Assembly: GCF_030867145.1 (NCBI RefSeq)
Contig: NC_134415.1
Coordinates: 73,003,300-73,067,299, forward strand
Length of the DNA: 64,000 bases
Direction of reading: 5' to 3'
DNA from: Opisthocomus hoazin
Taxonomy: Eukaryota; Chordata; Aves; Opisthocomiformes; Opisthocomidae
Of the stretch, positions 24,001 to 37,687 are shown in pieces (position 1 is the first letter of the stretch; each line of letters begins with the position of its first letter). Under the pieces are notes generated by a model. The model did no database searches, was not told the DNA's origin, and was given only the letters and a program-made list of their open reading frames with translations. Made by a program: the position numbers and the translations under genes.

Positions 24001-27000
24001 AAATTGAATTAGGTTTTCTTTTTTTCTTCTGTGTCAGAAGCATTTTATGGACTGAGATCTTTGATGCAAGACAAAATCTCCAACTGTTAAAACATACTTT
24101 GGAATTTCCTAGTGTTTTCATGCCAGGAGCGCAATTTTATTGCTTTTACTAACAAAGGGTCTTTAGCCTGGGTTTGCGCAGTTACACAGCACAATTGTGT
24201 GGGTACTATGTAGCCATTACTATTTCAAAGGTAGTGCATACCAGGGAGGATGCTAGAGCTTCCTACGCACTTGTATGCTTTGATTTTTAAATATACCTTC
24301 TCTGAAGCTTCATCTGCCACTTTCTTTCCCCAAGATGGGGTGGTCTTTGAGTATTCCATAATAAGTACATTTTTGTATTTTAAACTGCCTCTGAAATACA
24401 AACACTATACTCTCTCCACTAGCTTTTTATTTTGGAGTTACATGATGAAATTTACTTTTATCTGTGGTGCATGGACATGGGTAGCTATCAAGCACAAAGA
24501 AGGCTTACTGGGGAAGTATTTTAGTGCTAGATGTTAATAAATGGGTTTCAATACCATCACCATTCATATCTTTTAGCCCAGCAGACCAGAAATTTGAAGA
24601 AAAGTCTCTGCTGTAACTGCAAGTTCAGAATTGGCCAGGTGTGTACCCAGACTTGGATTCAGTAGCTGCAGTTGCACAGCGTGTGCTGATTTACTAGATC
24701 ATCACTACTGCAATCGAAAGCTCTCCTTCCCCTCCTGCTTCCCTTCCTTGCAGCTTTCTGTTTTAGGCTCCTGTTGCCTATGCTCTGGGTCTCATGTGGG
24801 ACAACTTGCCTTACTAATATGGCAGATGAAAATGGCCATCTGTCTTAATGAGTTAGAGCAGATCATGACCGGGTCCAGTGGATGCCACAGCCTGTGCAGG
24901 AGACTCTGGGTTTGCATGGCTAGGAGCAGAGCAGGAGAGGAGGAAGATAGGCCAGGTTGCAGCCTCCTTAGATCAGCTCATTTCTACCTGTGAACCCATG
25001 GTCTGTGGGGAGGATGTTCAATCCCCACTAATCTGGTTGAAAGTTGAGGTCCTTCTCAGATCCTCAGCCCAGACTAACATATGCTGCTCAAATGCTCAGG
25101 TCTGGACACAACAGAAATCTTGGCAACACTGGCTTAATCCTTCCTGCTGGAGTCCCTGTTTGTAGAAGAGGGGAGAGATGAAGTGCCAGGTAGGACAGAA
25201 ATCTCACCTACAACATAAAGAATGCAAAAGATTAAAATTTTAGCATAAAGGGCAGCTCTGGTTACCCTGCATTGTGTCTTTACTGGTCCAGATTGCACTC
25301 TATCTTGGGTACTTACTAGATGCCTCAGAAGTGCAAAGGCTGAGGTCAATGTAGATGTCTGGGAAGCTGTTTGTGGCCTACTCAGAGGTGCTTCAGGTAT
25401 CCAGTATTATCAGATACCGCACACGTACAGCTTCTCTGTGAGGGCAGACTGTATGGAAAATGGGGCAAGCGTGCATCCCTCAGACACATCAGCTGATGCA
25501 GTCATACTAGTAAAACCAAGTCTGCAATGTTTCTTTGCTCAAGTGAAGAACATTTACTACTCTTTGTGGAAACAGATAACTAGGGAGGAAGTTCTGCATC
25601 ATAAGGGGCATTCTGAGAAGATTCTTGGATATGCTGTAGTTGATATTCGGGGTGGTGCTTAGAAGCCCAAGTTAGCCTAATGCTATTCTTCTGAAGTTTA
25701 TAGAAAGCATATTCAGTGACTAGGCCAACATGATACATTGATTTTGTTCATGTGTTTCTGTTTATCGTGACTGAAGCTGGGATTGTGGTGATGTAGTTCC
25801 AAAGACCATTAATCTTCTAGCATCTTTTTTGTTCTTTCCCTCTTGTTCAAGTTATAGATCTTAGCTGTAGATATAGCTGGAAAATGGCTGTCAGAATGGA
25901 ATATGACAGGGAGTTGCTGGAAAGGAGCCATTGCTGTGCCTTGGTACAGATTCAGAGCAAAAGCTTTCAATGATCTTTCATTCAGCATTCTTGCAACTGC
26001 AGTGTGTGGCACTCCTGAGAAGTGTTTGGACAAAGGCATCTGACCCACTTACTTCACTTTTTAAAGCATGTATTGACTACAGGGTTAAAGCTGGTGTAAG
26101 GAAAAGAAAACCAGTGGAGGTAATTTTTTAGTTTTGCTGGGTTGAAACAAAATGAAAGGGGCCTTTTGCTTAGTCAGAGCAACTAGAACACAGTAAGTCA
26201 AAAAAAGCACAAAGAGGAGTAAAAAGAGCTGTTAACTTGTCAGTGATTTGATTCATTTGTTGTAAGAAATGGAAATAAAACTGAGAACCCACTTAGAAAG
26301 TCAGACATTTAGTAGTTCTAAAAAAATAACTGTTAAAGCAATCATGAAATGCACCCATCCTGTGAAGGACTATAATTCTAATTGCTGTGTGTATAACTCC
26401 ACCTCTGAGTGTGTGAGATAGGTTTAAGTGAAAGAAGTGCCTCGGAGTGGAGTGTTTTGATTCAGGTGTAGAAAGAGATCCAGAGTTATCATCTGTAGCT
26501 GCTTCCTTGCTGATGCCTCTCACAGTGATGAAATTGCTCTCTCAGACTGCTGTATGATTGCAGCTTCAGGTGGATAATGATTTAATTACTCAGTTTTTGG
26601 ATCGTTGATCAATGTAATTGATCTAGAATGTGCTTTCAGTAACTCTGTATATCTGCTGGGTTGGTACATGCTCATGGGCCGAACTCTGATCTGTTCAGCT
26701 GAGATAACAGCATTATATCAATCTATAATTAGTACCCTCACTTGTGCTTACTATCTGACTATAGAGGAAAAAATAGTGTTCCTGACAGTGTTAGTATTCA
26801 TTCTTCTCCCTGAAATTCCCTGGGTAATTTTGTAAAGCCTATGTTCTCAGAAAAAAAACTGCAAGGAGAAATTTTAGATGTTTCCTAAATTATATTATTT
26901 ACTTCAGAATATGCTTAAAAAGTGTTATGGAACAACTAGATAGCGTTGAAGGACTTTAATTAGCTAGTTTTTTGCTTAGCAGTTAGGTTACTTCTGTCAT

Positions 27001-30000
27001 TTGATTGTTTCATTACATATGTGGCAGAACCCAGTTACAATCTTCTTTTGAAGCAACATGTTTGTGACGCTGGAAAACTCCTGGGAGGTGGGATTTCAGT
27101 ATACTGGAGTATGTGAATGGATGCAGCTGGACACATGGCCAAAGGACTGTTTTAGTCACGTCGCATTAATTATGCCTTTATAGTCTACTCAAATTCTCAA
27201 CATCACCTCTGCTCATGGTTGCTGTGGAGGTGCTGTTATGGACAGGGGACTGGAATATGCTTGTAGTGCAGCTACCATGCATAAAATCTGCTTTGTGTTT
27301 TTCACTGTTCAGAACTTCATAAGCAGTGGCCCAGAGAAAGGTGGTGTCATTGGCAGCTTCTTACTTGCCATTTGGAATATTTTTAAAGGCAAAGTAGAAA
27401 ATGATATCTCCAAACTTTTGGCAGTTTATTCAAGTATTTCATTCAAGGTCGGCTGGGCAGATCTTGTGCACTTCATACCAATTCGCTCAAGCTGAAATTG
27501 CAAGGAGGTCCACCTCTTCTACAGGCTCCTCAAGTGTATCTTCCTTCTGCTGGGATTTAAACTATCAGGGCAGTTGAGTCCTCTGTCTTCTGTAAAGATG
27601 TCTGATACAGTGTCTACTATTTCTAATGTCTAAGATGTGACAGAACGGCCAGCTTGGAGGGAGTGGTTCTGAAATGTGTTGAAGAGTGAAAAAATGTTCC
27701 CGCGTTCAAATTAATGTCCTGGAGTTTTTTTTCTTACTCTGAAACTGCTTTTATCTCAAAGAAAGGAGTAGCCAATAAATAGGTTTGGTGTATGGCACAA
27801 AAATATAGTATGGCAGTATGGTAGTAAATTGTGACAGAATATGTGCTAGTGAACACAGTATCTACAAACAATTGCTTTTTAAATAATTGTTTACTGTAAA
27901 AAACTTCTAGTAAAGAGACAGGCAATGCTTTTGTTTCATTTTGATTTTACTGCAAGAATGGTTAAGGGACAGAGGGCACAGCTTGGCATTCAGGGAGTGG
28001 TAGCTCTTTGGGTACCTCCTACGTGAGCAAGAGGCAAGGCCAGTTCTGGATGGAGGCAAAGTAATCAATCACCTACGACAGCAGGCTTTTGGTAAAATGG
28101 CTCTGGATCCCTAACTGAGCTTGTCTGTGTTAGAGACAGGGAAAAACCAAATTTGCCGATGTCAGACAGTGGTGTCAGAATGCGTGAGAAGGCGGGTGCT
28201 TGGGGGAACATTTATTATAGTCCAACCAGGAACAGCAGGACCACAGGCCCGGTTTCCTAGAGTTCCCTGGCTGGCCTGTCTCACTGTTCACCTGCCAAGC
28301 CTGGAGCTACTGTTCCAAGCAACTCTGTTTCAGATGATAGGGTTCAGTGTTTGCTAAGAAACTTTGAGAAGCTAACTCTGGCCTGGATGATGTTTGGTTT
28401 GTCAAGCTGGATGTGACACAAGCATGAGCATACAAGCACATGGGAGCAGAAAAAAAGAAAAAGTTCTATTCATAAATCATTCTCATTCATCTGCCTTATA
28501 AATGCAGGCAAAAGAAGGTCACTTAGTGTGGGCAACAGGAACCTCTAACCTTCTAGTTAGAACACCTTTCACAAGGCACTTTGTATAACTGATATGTCTA
28601 TATTGCACTTGTAGAATCGTCACAATGCATTTGTTTCAAAAGCTTGTGCTTGTAAATACATGAAAATTGCCATGTCTAAAAGTTGACTGCAAAGTGACTG
28701 GAATGCATGTTTTTGTCTGTTGATATATGTCCATTAAAGCACTTTTTTCCCAGAAGAATTCTGCAGAAAAATAACTTTATTAAATGGGAATAGAGACTGG
28801 ATTTTAAAAGTTGCTTTTTAAAAAAGGAATCTTTGTCTCTCAAGTTGTTTATAGTTAAACTTCTAAAGGAACTTTCTAAGCACTGAAAAAGTTGACTGTA
28901 AACCCCAGTCTTTCCCTTACTCTAAAATAGAGTGGTACCCTATGAAACCCTTACCCTGTCCCATTTGTGAGCTACGCCAGGATTTCCCCATTCTTGCCAC
29001 TTCAAAGGGTGTGCTATATGTCTTGTGGCTGCCAGATAGATGAAGGTTTTGTTATACAGCTCACAGAGCAAGAATAATTTTCAGCCTTCTTTAAAATACT
29101 TTAGATGTAATGACAGGAACTGAACTGCATCACTTACTGGCCCTGGAGCAAAGGTTTTTTTGTACATGGATTTTTCTGAACCTCACTTTACGTATGAAAT
29201 AAGCGTGGTTGAACCCTCATGCACACTTTTTGTTGAGACAGCTCAAGATATTAGCAGAAATGCTGAAATTAGCAACTCAAGACTCATGGGTTCACTTTTT
29301 TGATTTTGCTTTTCTTCAGGCAGGGAAAGGAAAGAAGTCTGCAGAAGCCATACTATTTGCTTCAGCTGACAGTGAAGTGCAGGTTCCTCGGTTGCGTGCA
29401 AAGGATATTGGCATGCTCTGCAAACACTTTTGGCTTCACTTGACATGGTATTGATACTTACACAGATTTCTTCTTGTTATACAATTATGGAAATGAGCCC
29501 AAAGGATGCTTAATCAATTACTAAATAACAGAGCTGAAATAGTGGTAATAAGAGCACAATATACTTATTAAGTGAGCACTGCGAGAGAGAAACAATGATA
29601 TTCATCAATTATGAACAGGTGCTCTACAGTACCACATTGTTGCACATTTTCATACTAGGAGAAAACAATCCTTTCATGTCCAAAATCAAAGACACAACAG
29701 AAGCAACTATTCTTAAACTGCAATCCTAACATTATGTGGCTTCATTTTTCGGAAACCATTGGATTAGCGTGTTACTTATTTGTTGGGATAAGAAGAACTT
29801 CAGTTCATTTATTTGCAGTCTGTATTTATGAATTTATTTTAGTCTGTATCTGCTTATATATTTGAATAAGAGGCTTTAGGTTATTTTAGGGCACTTCCTT
29901 TACACCCTTTTCCAATGTATGTACAAGGTATGATTGCATGAGGTGTTACTGGAGAAATAAACTTTTGAGGACAGAAGTCGTGTTTGTTGCTGATCATGTC

Positions 30001-30734
30001 CCAGTTTCTACATGTGTCTATGGCAGTAGATCTGAACTCATTCCTCTAACAGGAAGACAATATAATATAGAATTGATGTTTGAATCTGAAAATTCAGTAT
30101 TTTTTGCTTTAGAAAGAACAGGATGTTGTATTTGCTGCTGAGTCTTACAGCATAAATTGTGTTTGTCCTTGATGTAGATGAAACTGAGGAGAACTGGAGG
30201 CACTTTTCATCCTAGTTATGAGTTCCCAGATGTGCTGTCAGATAACTACTGCCTTTGTGTGAACTCTAAGGACAACAGTGAACCACTAGACCTAGCTTAA
30301 AGGAATAAATAAAAAGCACTTCTTACAACGTACAGTCATCTCTTGGAACTCGGAATATTGTGGAGGTCAAAACCACAAATAGATTCAGAAACCAACTGGA
30401 TGAATTAATGTCAAAAATTTCTACTAGAGCTATTAAGTGCAAAGATGTGGGTACAATTTCTGACTTATGGTGTCCTAAGCTACATGTTTTCACAAGCTGC
30501 AAGTTTAAGTATTTCCAGATACTTTTTCCTTACAGCCCTTTCCTAGATATCAGCACTGATCAGTTAGAGGTGGGACATGGAGCTACACTGAGCTAGGCTA
30601 TGTCTAGGTAGACCAATATAGCCACATTTATTTGAGATACAGTTGACTGCGTGTGTCCCAAACATCCCCTTAAATAACAGTCTACATGATTCCATCTACA
30701 TGATTTCATCGCTGATTGTCCAGAGCACAGTAAT
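21061..30734. other. long AT-rich non-coding stretch, no gene seen
   Basis: Nearly 10 kb with no recognisable exon, RNA gene or repeat family. The longest frame (120 codons, 24631-24993) starts with TTG and is cysteine- and serine-rich without family features. A poly-T lies at about 22809-22822. The only clear local structure is the 24-bp tandem duplication at 22269-22316. Confidence 0.45.
22269..22316. repeat. perfect 24-bp tandem duplication
   Basis: The unit TTAGATCACTGGTTTCCCTC plus TTCA occurs twice in a row with no mismatch (22269-22292 and 22293-22316). It is not part of a longer array. Confidence 0.97.
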
Positions 30735-31495
30735 GAGGGAAAGGGAAAGGGAAAGGGAAAGAGGGAAAGGGAAAGGGAAATGGAAATAGGGAAAGGGAAA
30801 GGGAAAGGGAAAGGGAAAGGGAAAGGGAAAGGGAAAGGGAAAGGGAAAAGGAAAAGGAAAAGGAAAGAGAAAGGGAAGGGAAGGGAAAGGGAAAGGCAAA
30901 GGGAAAGGGAAAGGGAAAGGAAAGGAAAGAGGAAAGAGGAAAGAGGAAAGGAAAGAGGAAAGAGGAAAGGAAAGAGGAAAGGAAAGGAGAGGAGAGGAGA
31001 GGAGAGGAAAGGAAAGGAAAGGAAAGGAAAGGAAAGGAAAGGAAAGGAAAGGAAAGGAAAGGAAAGGAAAGGAAAGGAAAGGAAAGGAAAGGAAAGGAAA
31101 GGAAAGGAAAGGAAAGGAAAGGAGAGGAGAGGAGAGGAGAGGAGAGGAGAGGAGAGGAGAGGAGAGGAGAGGAGAGGAGAGGAGAGGAGAGGAGAGGAGA
31201 GGAGAGGAGAGGAGAGGAGAGGAGAGGAAAGGAGAGGAAAGGAAAGGAAAGGAAAGGAAAGGAAAGGAAAGGAAAGGAAAGGAAAGGAAAGGAAAGGAAA
31301 GGAAAGGAAAGGAAAGGAAAGGAAAGGAAAGGAAAGGAAAGGAAAGGAAAGGAAAGGAAAGGAAAGGAAAGGAAAGGAAAGGAAAGGAAAGGAAAGGAAA
31401 GGAAAGGAAAGGAAAGGAAAGGAAAGGAAAGGAAAGGAAAGGAAAGGAAAGGAAAGGAAAGGAAAGGAAAGGAAAGGAAAGGAAAGGGAGGAAGA
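30735..31495. repeat. compound homopurine array: (GGGAAA)n, (GGAAA)n, (GGAGA)n
   Basis: The plus strand is almost purely purine for about 760 bases. From 30737 to about 30848 it is mainly GGGAAA hexamers with a break at 30781-30789. A degenerate part and a second short GGGAAA run follow (about 30899-30919), then mixed AAAGAGG units to 30985. After that the pentamers are regular: GGAGA x4 (30986-31005), GGAAA x23 (31006-31120), GGAGA x21 (31121-31225), one GGAAA, one GGAGA, then GGAAA x50 (31236-31485). It yields long stop-free frames of 245-305 codons on both strands, which are not genes. The hexamer part fits the G-quadruplex pattern, and the whole tract is suited to triplex (H-DNA) formation. 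Confidence 0.98.
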
Positions 31496-31599
31496 GGAAA
31501 TTCCACTCATTTACTAGTCAGTCAGTGAAAAGCTGGAAAGTATGAAAAAAATCAGCACGACATGGTACCAAAGGAGAATAAACAAGTCTTATTTGCACT

Positions 31600-31990
31600 G
31601 CTCAGCTGGAAGGTGTTTCCCGGTGACCCTGTGCTGGCCCCTTCCTCTGAGACTCTCACAGATGCTTGCCTCTCACCCTCACCCTGAGGAAGAAGGACGT
31701 GGTGGCCCACCGGTGGGCTCACCGCCAGGCAGGGTGACGGGGAGCTGGAGACTGGCCCTGCTGCTCTGTCGCTGGGGCAGCAGTGGATGGACCGGGGGGA
31801 TGAAATGGGGTCCTGGGCCGTGGGCAGGGTGGGGGGAGCTCTGGGGGATTGGGCAGGGACAGGCAGGGCTGGGATGGCTTTGGTCCCCGGACAGACCCTT
31901 CACACCTTTTCCACTGGAAAGGTTAGCTCTGGTGTCCACACGCAACACTTTCTCACTAGGAAACAAAAGCACTGAGTTTAGGCCATTTTA
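31600..31990. other. GC-rich, G-run-rich patch next to the purine array
   Basis: GC content rises sharply, with G-runs (GGGTGGGGGGAGC near 31828-31840) and about ten CpGs. A 149-codon ATG frame (31542-31991) crosses it and is rich in G, W and P because of the runs; it shows no family features. The patch may be an LTR remnant or simply a GC-rich spot. Confidence 0.35.
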
Positions 31991-34900
31991 ATGGGTGCTG
32001 GTGGACTAGTGGAAAAAAACTGTGCTAATAAAAACCAGTATTGCTGAAAGAAAAAGCAAGAGAAAAATGCTTGTTTTCTTGCATCCTTTTCCAGAAGGCA
32101 GAAGGAAAAGACAGAACGGAAAAAAAATGAATTATAAACAGCACAGGAAAGATCAGCTCAAGGAGTTGTTGAGAGAAAGGAATCTGAAATATAAAGAACT
32201 AAAAAAGGCACAGCCCACTTCCCTGAAGTGCTGGAAAAGCTATGTTGTTCTAGAGTCAGAGGTGGCCTCAGGCAGGAGGTCACATTTGCTAATGTGAGCC
32301 ACTGGACTTGCTGAACACCTGGAGCTGGAATGGGCCACCGGGATGTCCAAGTGCTGGGGAGATCCCTTTGTCCCGTACAGGGGAACTGGTGACTGATTGT
32401 GCTTGAGGTTAGACTGAGGTTTTTGATTCAGGGAAGATGTGAAAGATGGGAGACTTCTTGAGAGAGAACCAGGTGACCAAGAAAAGGAGATGTCTATATA
32501 AGGCAAATTAGAATTTCCATCAACCCCATGCGTAGTTGCTCAGGTAGTATGAATCCTATATTTTTTACCTCAGGATAAGGACAAGGGTGATGCTGAGATA
32601 TTTCTAAGTACTGTCAAGAGGAAGAGTGAGTTAAAGTAGGAGACTGATCGGAAAAAGTAGTAATATCGTATTTCCTTATTCATGGAAAAGACCCCTAGAT
32701 ATCGCATGGCTGATAGTGTTACGGAATATAGTTATGGACTGCTTAAGCTTCTCTTACTTAAAAAACTGCAAATGGCTTGAGATGGCACCCAGAATGTTTG
32801 TGAGGAAATGTTAAGGAACTTAGGAAATAGATTGATCCTGAAGTATTTTAAATTAATGGATTACTGAAGGAAATGACTTCTAATAAGGGTTTAACAGATC
32901 CTAAAGAGGTGTATGTGCTATCAGGGCTTCAGATATTTATGCTTTATGCCCAGGTTAATTAAATTCAGTAATGGACCATGAACTACGATACAAGTAGCTC
33001 GTAAGATGTCCAGTATATACTTAGAGCTCATTTCCATGTTTTTTACCCAAGGTAAATAAAGAATGTTATCTGTCCGGAGGTTGCAACAAGCAGCTAGATG
33101 CCAATGTTTAGGCAACTGAATTCAGTTCCAGAGAACTAGTCTAAGCAACTTGTCTGTGGTCTCTCTAAAGGCAGGGGAATTCTGAGCTTTCTTTAGGTAA
33201 CAGTAACGAAAATGATACAAAAGTAAGTCTGTAATCTTGCTTCAAAGTCTTTCTGCTCTTCAGTGGGCAGGTCTCCCTCCCCTGAGATGAGGTCTGAGGT
33301 GGACTTAGCAATCCCTCTCTGGAGATGCTCATCTTTCTCTTTTGATATGGTAGAAGATATAGGTAGAAGAGACAACTAGAAGCAACGTGCCAGCTTAGCT
33401 AGCACATGCCTGTGTGAGAGAAACCTAGCCTCAGACACAGTCTCAAGATGGAACAAAGAGGATGGGCAATGTGACAAGGTGTGGAGAGGAGTAACTCTGG
33501 GTAGAATGAGTAGGTCTGGTGGACTCAAGGCAGATGGGAGGAGCAATGTCCTGTCTGCAGCAAACCAAATCATTACATTTAGAATCAGCCCTGCATTCAC
33601 TGCGGACATGAAACTCCAAGAGTCGTGTAGTCTCATCTGAGCCAGATGCCAACTAGCTAGCAGTGGGTACTGCTAGCAGCACAGGTAGCCGTAAGCTGGA
33701 TCTTGGCATAGATCAGCTGCCCAAAATGACCCTAGTTCCAAGGAGGGGAGGCTGTACTGAGCCTGCTCTGCTGCAGTTACACTGCCAGCAATATTACAGC
33801 CAGCTAGTTTAAAATTAGCCTCTGTACATAATATGAGCAGGATATATTCTTAAGTGGAAATCTCTGCACAAACCAGAAATTGTAAGTAAAATTTACACTA
33901 CTGTCCCAGCTAGTGAGTAGAAAGTATAGATGCTGGAGTTTGCTCCCTAGGTTCTGCTGCACAAGAGTAATGTGATTATGTCTTAGTAGAAATGGTGGGT
34001 GCTCCGGGAATTATTTAAAATCAGATTTTGCATGTTGAGGTTCCTGAATGCAAAGCTATTTTATGCTGTCTGAAGCAGAACAGTGATCCCTCCTAAGTTT
34101 GTGTTCAGTCATTTTGCTAAGTGCAATTATGCATGGGTGAGCTACAACAATTTTAATAGAAATGCATTGATACTTTTATAGAATTTCCCAGATTATTGAA
34201 AGTTAATGGTAAGTGAACAATCTGGGCGTTTGCAGTTGTTCATTGTTGAAATTAAAATTAGTGGTATTTACTCAGGCTTAACACCCTATGTTACACTTGC
34301 AGGAAATGACAAGCTAGAGGGGAAGTATTGAAGATGGGGGGTAATCTTTAAGAAAAAATACAGAGGTGGGTTGGTTTTTTTTTTTGGAAAGCATAGTTCA
34401 AAGAGTATGCAGACATATAATTTCGGGATGCAATGCAATTACCAGAAATAGTTTAAAACGGGTTACTTCACTTGAGTACGACTCTTTGAAGAATACATAG
34501 TAATTGTTTTAAATGCATGATTACTTTAATATTGGCTCCTTTCAGCAAGTCTCAGACTCCTAGATTAAACTCTAAGTCCTGTGCATCTGTCCACTCAAAT
34601 TCTGTTTATTCTTCAGGCTGTCATAGTTCCATTATTAAACCACTTGAAGCCCTTTGATGTGTTCCTGCACATAAAAAGACTGGTGCAGACTTTCATGCAG
34701 CCTGATCTTTGCCATGCTAACTTTTTTTCAGCATAACTGAAGTCTGAGAACTAGTTAAAGTCATCATTAAGAAATCCCACTAACAAGAAATACTGTTTTA
34801 GAAATGTGTTTATGTCCACACAAAAAGATTTTTGCAGAGCCCTGCCTGTGAAGCTGCAGATAGATTTCTGATTTTTAGAAAGAAATACAGCACTGGAATG

Positions 34901-37687
34901 TGGCTGTGTTTCTTTGGAAGGCACAGGCTGCTCTCTGTGCTGAGCAGCAGAACAGCGTGCTTTGATCTTACCACGCTCTGACGCCTGTTGGGAAGCAGCG
35001 TTTGGGATTTATTTATGTAGCAGGTCCTTTTTGGACAGTGCTGTGAGTACCACCTTGTGGACTCTGAGGTCCTGACCACCTGCGGCATTCAGCTGGGCTC
35101 TGTTGATCTACACCACTAAAACAACCATGACTGCCTTTTTCCCCCCCCGATTTGCACAGGGTGACAGCCATTGCTGTGGCACAGTCGTCTTTCTGCTGCC
35201 CTGAACCACGAGTGAGAGTTCTCTGGGCTACCACGTGCAGAGTGTATACAGACATCCCACTTCTGTGCAAATACTTAACAAAGTAAACATAGCCAGAGGC
35301 TTCCCTCAGTTTACTGTGTGCCCTCGCCACTTTCCAGAAGCTCCTCTTGCAGATGGCTCTGTAAGGTTTTGGCTGGTGAGCTGCTGGGATCCTGACTCCA
35401 GTGGAGTCATGTTGCCAAGAACCTGGCAGAGAAGGGCACTCAAAGCTCAAAGCTGAGGGAAAAGGCTTTCTTATGGATAGTTCCAAGTTTCTGCCACATC
35501 CCTAAAATCTGTATGAATACCAGAGGAATCCAGGGAGTTTCTCTGAGGTGAGAGTGAAAAGAAAAAACAGGCTCTCCTTTTATTTGTCGAGATTTATTTG
35601 AGGAAAAATTTCCTTTATGTTTTTCTTCACCTTGATCTTGCTCATGCAACTTACAGCTATTAAGAAATCTGCACCGTCTTTGCAAAGAGCTATAAAACAC
35701 GCTGAGCTCCATGTGCTAGCCCAAATCTGATCTGAACAACTGATGTCTAGTTTTCTGCAATTCCATGGCTCATTGCTGTTGTCTGTCATCTCAAGAGAAA
35801 GACTGCTCAATGCCGAGTAGCAATGCACAGAATCTTATTCTAAACCTTATTCTAAAACATTTTGTAATCCTTTATTTATAAGAAATGGCCATTCTACAGA
35901 ACAGTAAAAACTAATAGGTGTTAAGCTCTCCAGTAAGCACGGTCATCATTTATTCTGCTCTCTTTCTTACAATTCAAAGTTATATGTTTTATCAGAAAAA
36001 CCTGTAACTAAGTATTATTGGCGCAGCGTTGAGTTATTGTTCTTGCCTTTTCCTCTGACTTCCAGTTCTTCGGAGCGCGTGGTTACCTCCATGGGGGTCC
36101 TGCTACCCCTCCGTCTGGTCCGAAGGTGGCAGCATCTTACTTCAATAGAAAGTTTCAGTCCTGTTCAGCTGTGTTGTGGCTTGATCCTGATACTGTCTAG
36201 GCTCTCTACATTAGACACACTTTTAGCTAAGCAAATGAAGGCGTGATCCGTGCTTGCTTTCTGAAGAAAAGGGCTTTCAGTGTGAGATACAACACCCCCA
36301 GAAAGTCTGCTAGTTGTCTGCAGATAACTTTCAATGTAGGTAATAAAATCAGAAAAGCTGAATACTTTGCTATTTGCATTTTAATGCCGTGGTAATACTG
36401 TTACAGAAGTCCCCTGACTGCAGCTACCACTTGCCTCTGGTACAGCGTTATGGCATGCCTGCTGTGACAAACCCATGGGGGGAAGCTCATTTTCTGTACC
36501 TTTGGGGTCCCCTTTCATCTGTGCTGTACCCTCTAGTGCTCCTTGGATTTTGGCTGCTCAGTGTGTCGAGGGTGGAGGGGTCTGTATGTGCCCCTGTTAT
36601 CCTGGATAGAGTTATTACCTAGGCCATTTACACCCAGGTAAAGAGTTGTCAATTTAACAAACTTCTGCTCAAAGGAGGTTTTGTGATCAAAGTGCAGGGG
36701 GACTGAAATGCCACTGGCTTCCCCTCCTGTCGTAACCTTCCCTTGTGAATTCAGGCCACTTCCTTCAGGTCCGGGTACCCCACTGTACTCTCCACAGTTT
36801 GGAGGAGAGATAGCAACAGTGTCACCCACACACCTTTCTTTCTGTCCTACCAGCCTTGGCTGTAGACTTTGTGGACAGGAAGCATCTCTCCATCATTTGG
36901 CTGAGGGCTAGCACTGGTGCGGGGGAAAGGTTCCCTGTCCAGACCAAGAAGGCTGTCATTATCACTGTAACGTAAATAATGATTCAACATCCACTTAGCA
37001 GTAGGACAGCCCACACTGCAGCTCTTCCCTATGTGGGAGGGAGGGGGAAGCTTGCGCAGCTGTGCTGCTGTGGGACAGGCTGGGTAGCTAATGGTTTCTT
37101 AGCCTCCCTGCTAAATCTGTGTCTGTAGCAGCACCACAGTACATGAAACACTTTCTCTAACTGTAATACATCTCTCTGCTTTTGTTTTTTTGATTTTTTC
37201 AATTTTTCCCCCCTGAAATTACACTGTTGAAGACCTTCGTAATGGCTGAATAGACCTGAATAACTGCACTGACCACGCCAGCTCAACTAGGGTGAATCAC
37301 ACACAGCTTGTGCTTCAAGCTTGGAGTTCAGAAGGAAAGAAAGCGGAAAACGTTTTGTGCCTCTGACCTCCCAAGTGTCATCTTCTTAGCAGCTCAGATC
37401 CCTCTTCAAAATTATTCTGTTACTCATCTGGCTCCCTTACATCAGTTTCATCATTTCCTGCCCAGGCAGTAACCCAAATAACCAAAATAAATATTTTTTT
37501 TTAAGCAGAACACCTTCTCTTTAAGCTTGCAGGAGTGACAAAACACAGTAAATATTTCTAATGGTGTGAAGCTCTGTCATTACTACTTGAAAATCCAACT
37601 GAGAGAAGGGATGAGGTAAAGGCCTGTGTTTCAGAAGCAATTCTTTGCTGGGCTAAGAGTATAAGACACACCACATGTATCTGTACC
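31991..37687. other. non-coding, no gene seen
   Basis: Mixed composition with short frames. The 157-codon minus frame at 35013-35486 lacks an ATG at its start and resembles no family. A poly-T (34376-34385) and a C-run (35143-35150) are present. A moderately GC-rich stretch at 36400-36920 may be an old repeat that I cannot name. Confidence 0.4.

Noticed and set aside
30986..31485. Regular repeats that could suggest a CRISPR array or satellite
   Set aside because: The units are contiguous pentamers with no unique spacers, so this is a microsatellite; the genome is also avian.
30593..31517. Open frames of 245-305 codons over the purine array, encoding repeats of FPFLS, SSPLL or KGKER type
   Set aside because: Pure consequence of stop-free pentamer and hexamer repeats; all frames are open at once and there is no independent gene evidence.
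31542..31991. 149-codon ATG frame, rich in G, W and P
   Set aside because: Composition is explained by G-runs of the GC-rich patch; no domain seen.
35013..35486. 157-codon frame on the minus strand
   Set aside because: No ATG at its start, no recognisable domain, and no splice or promoter context.
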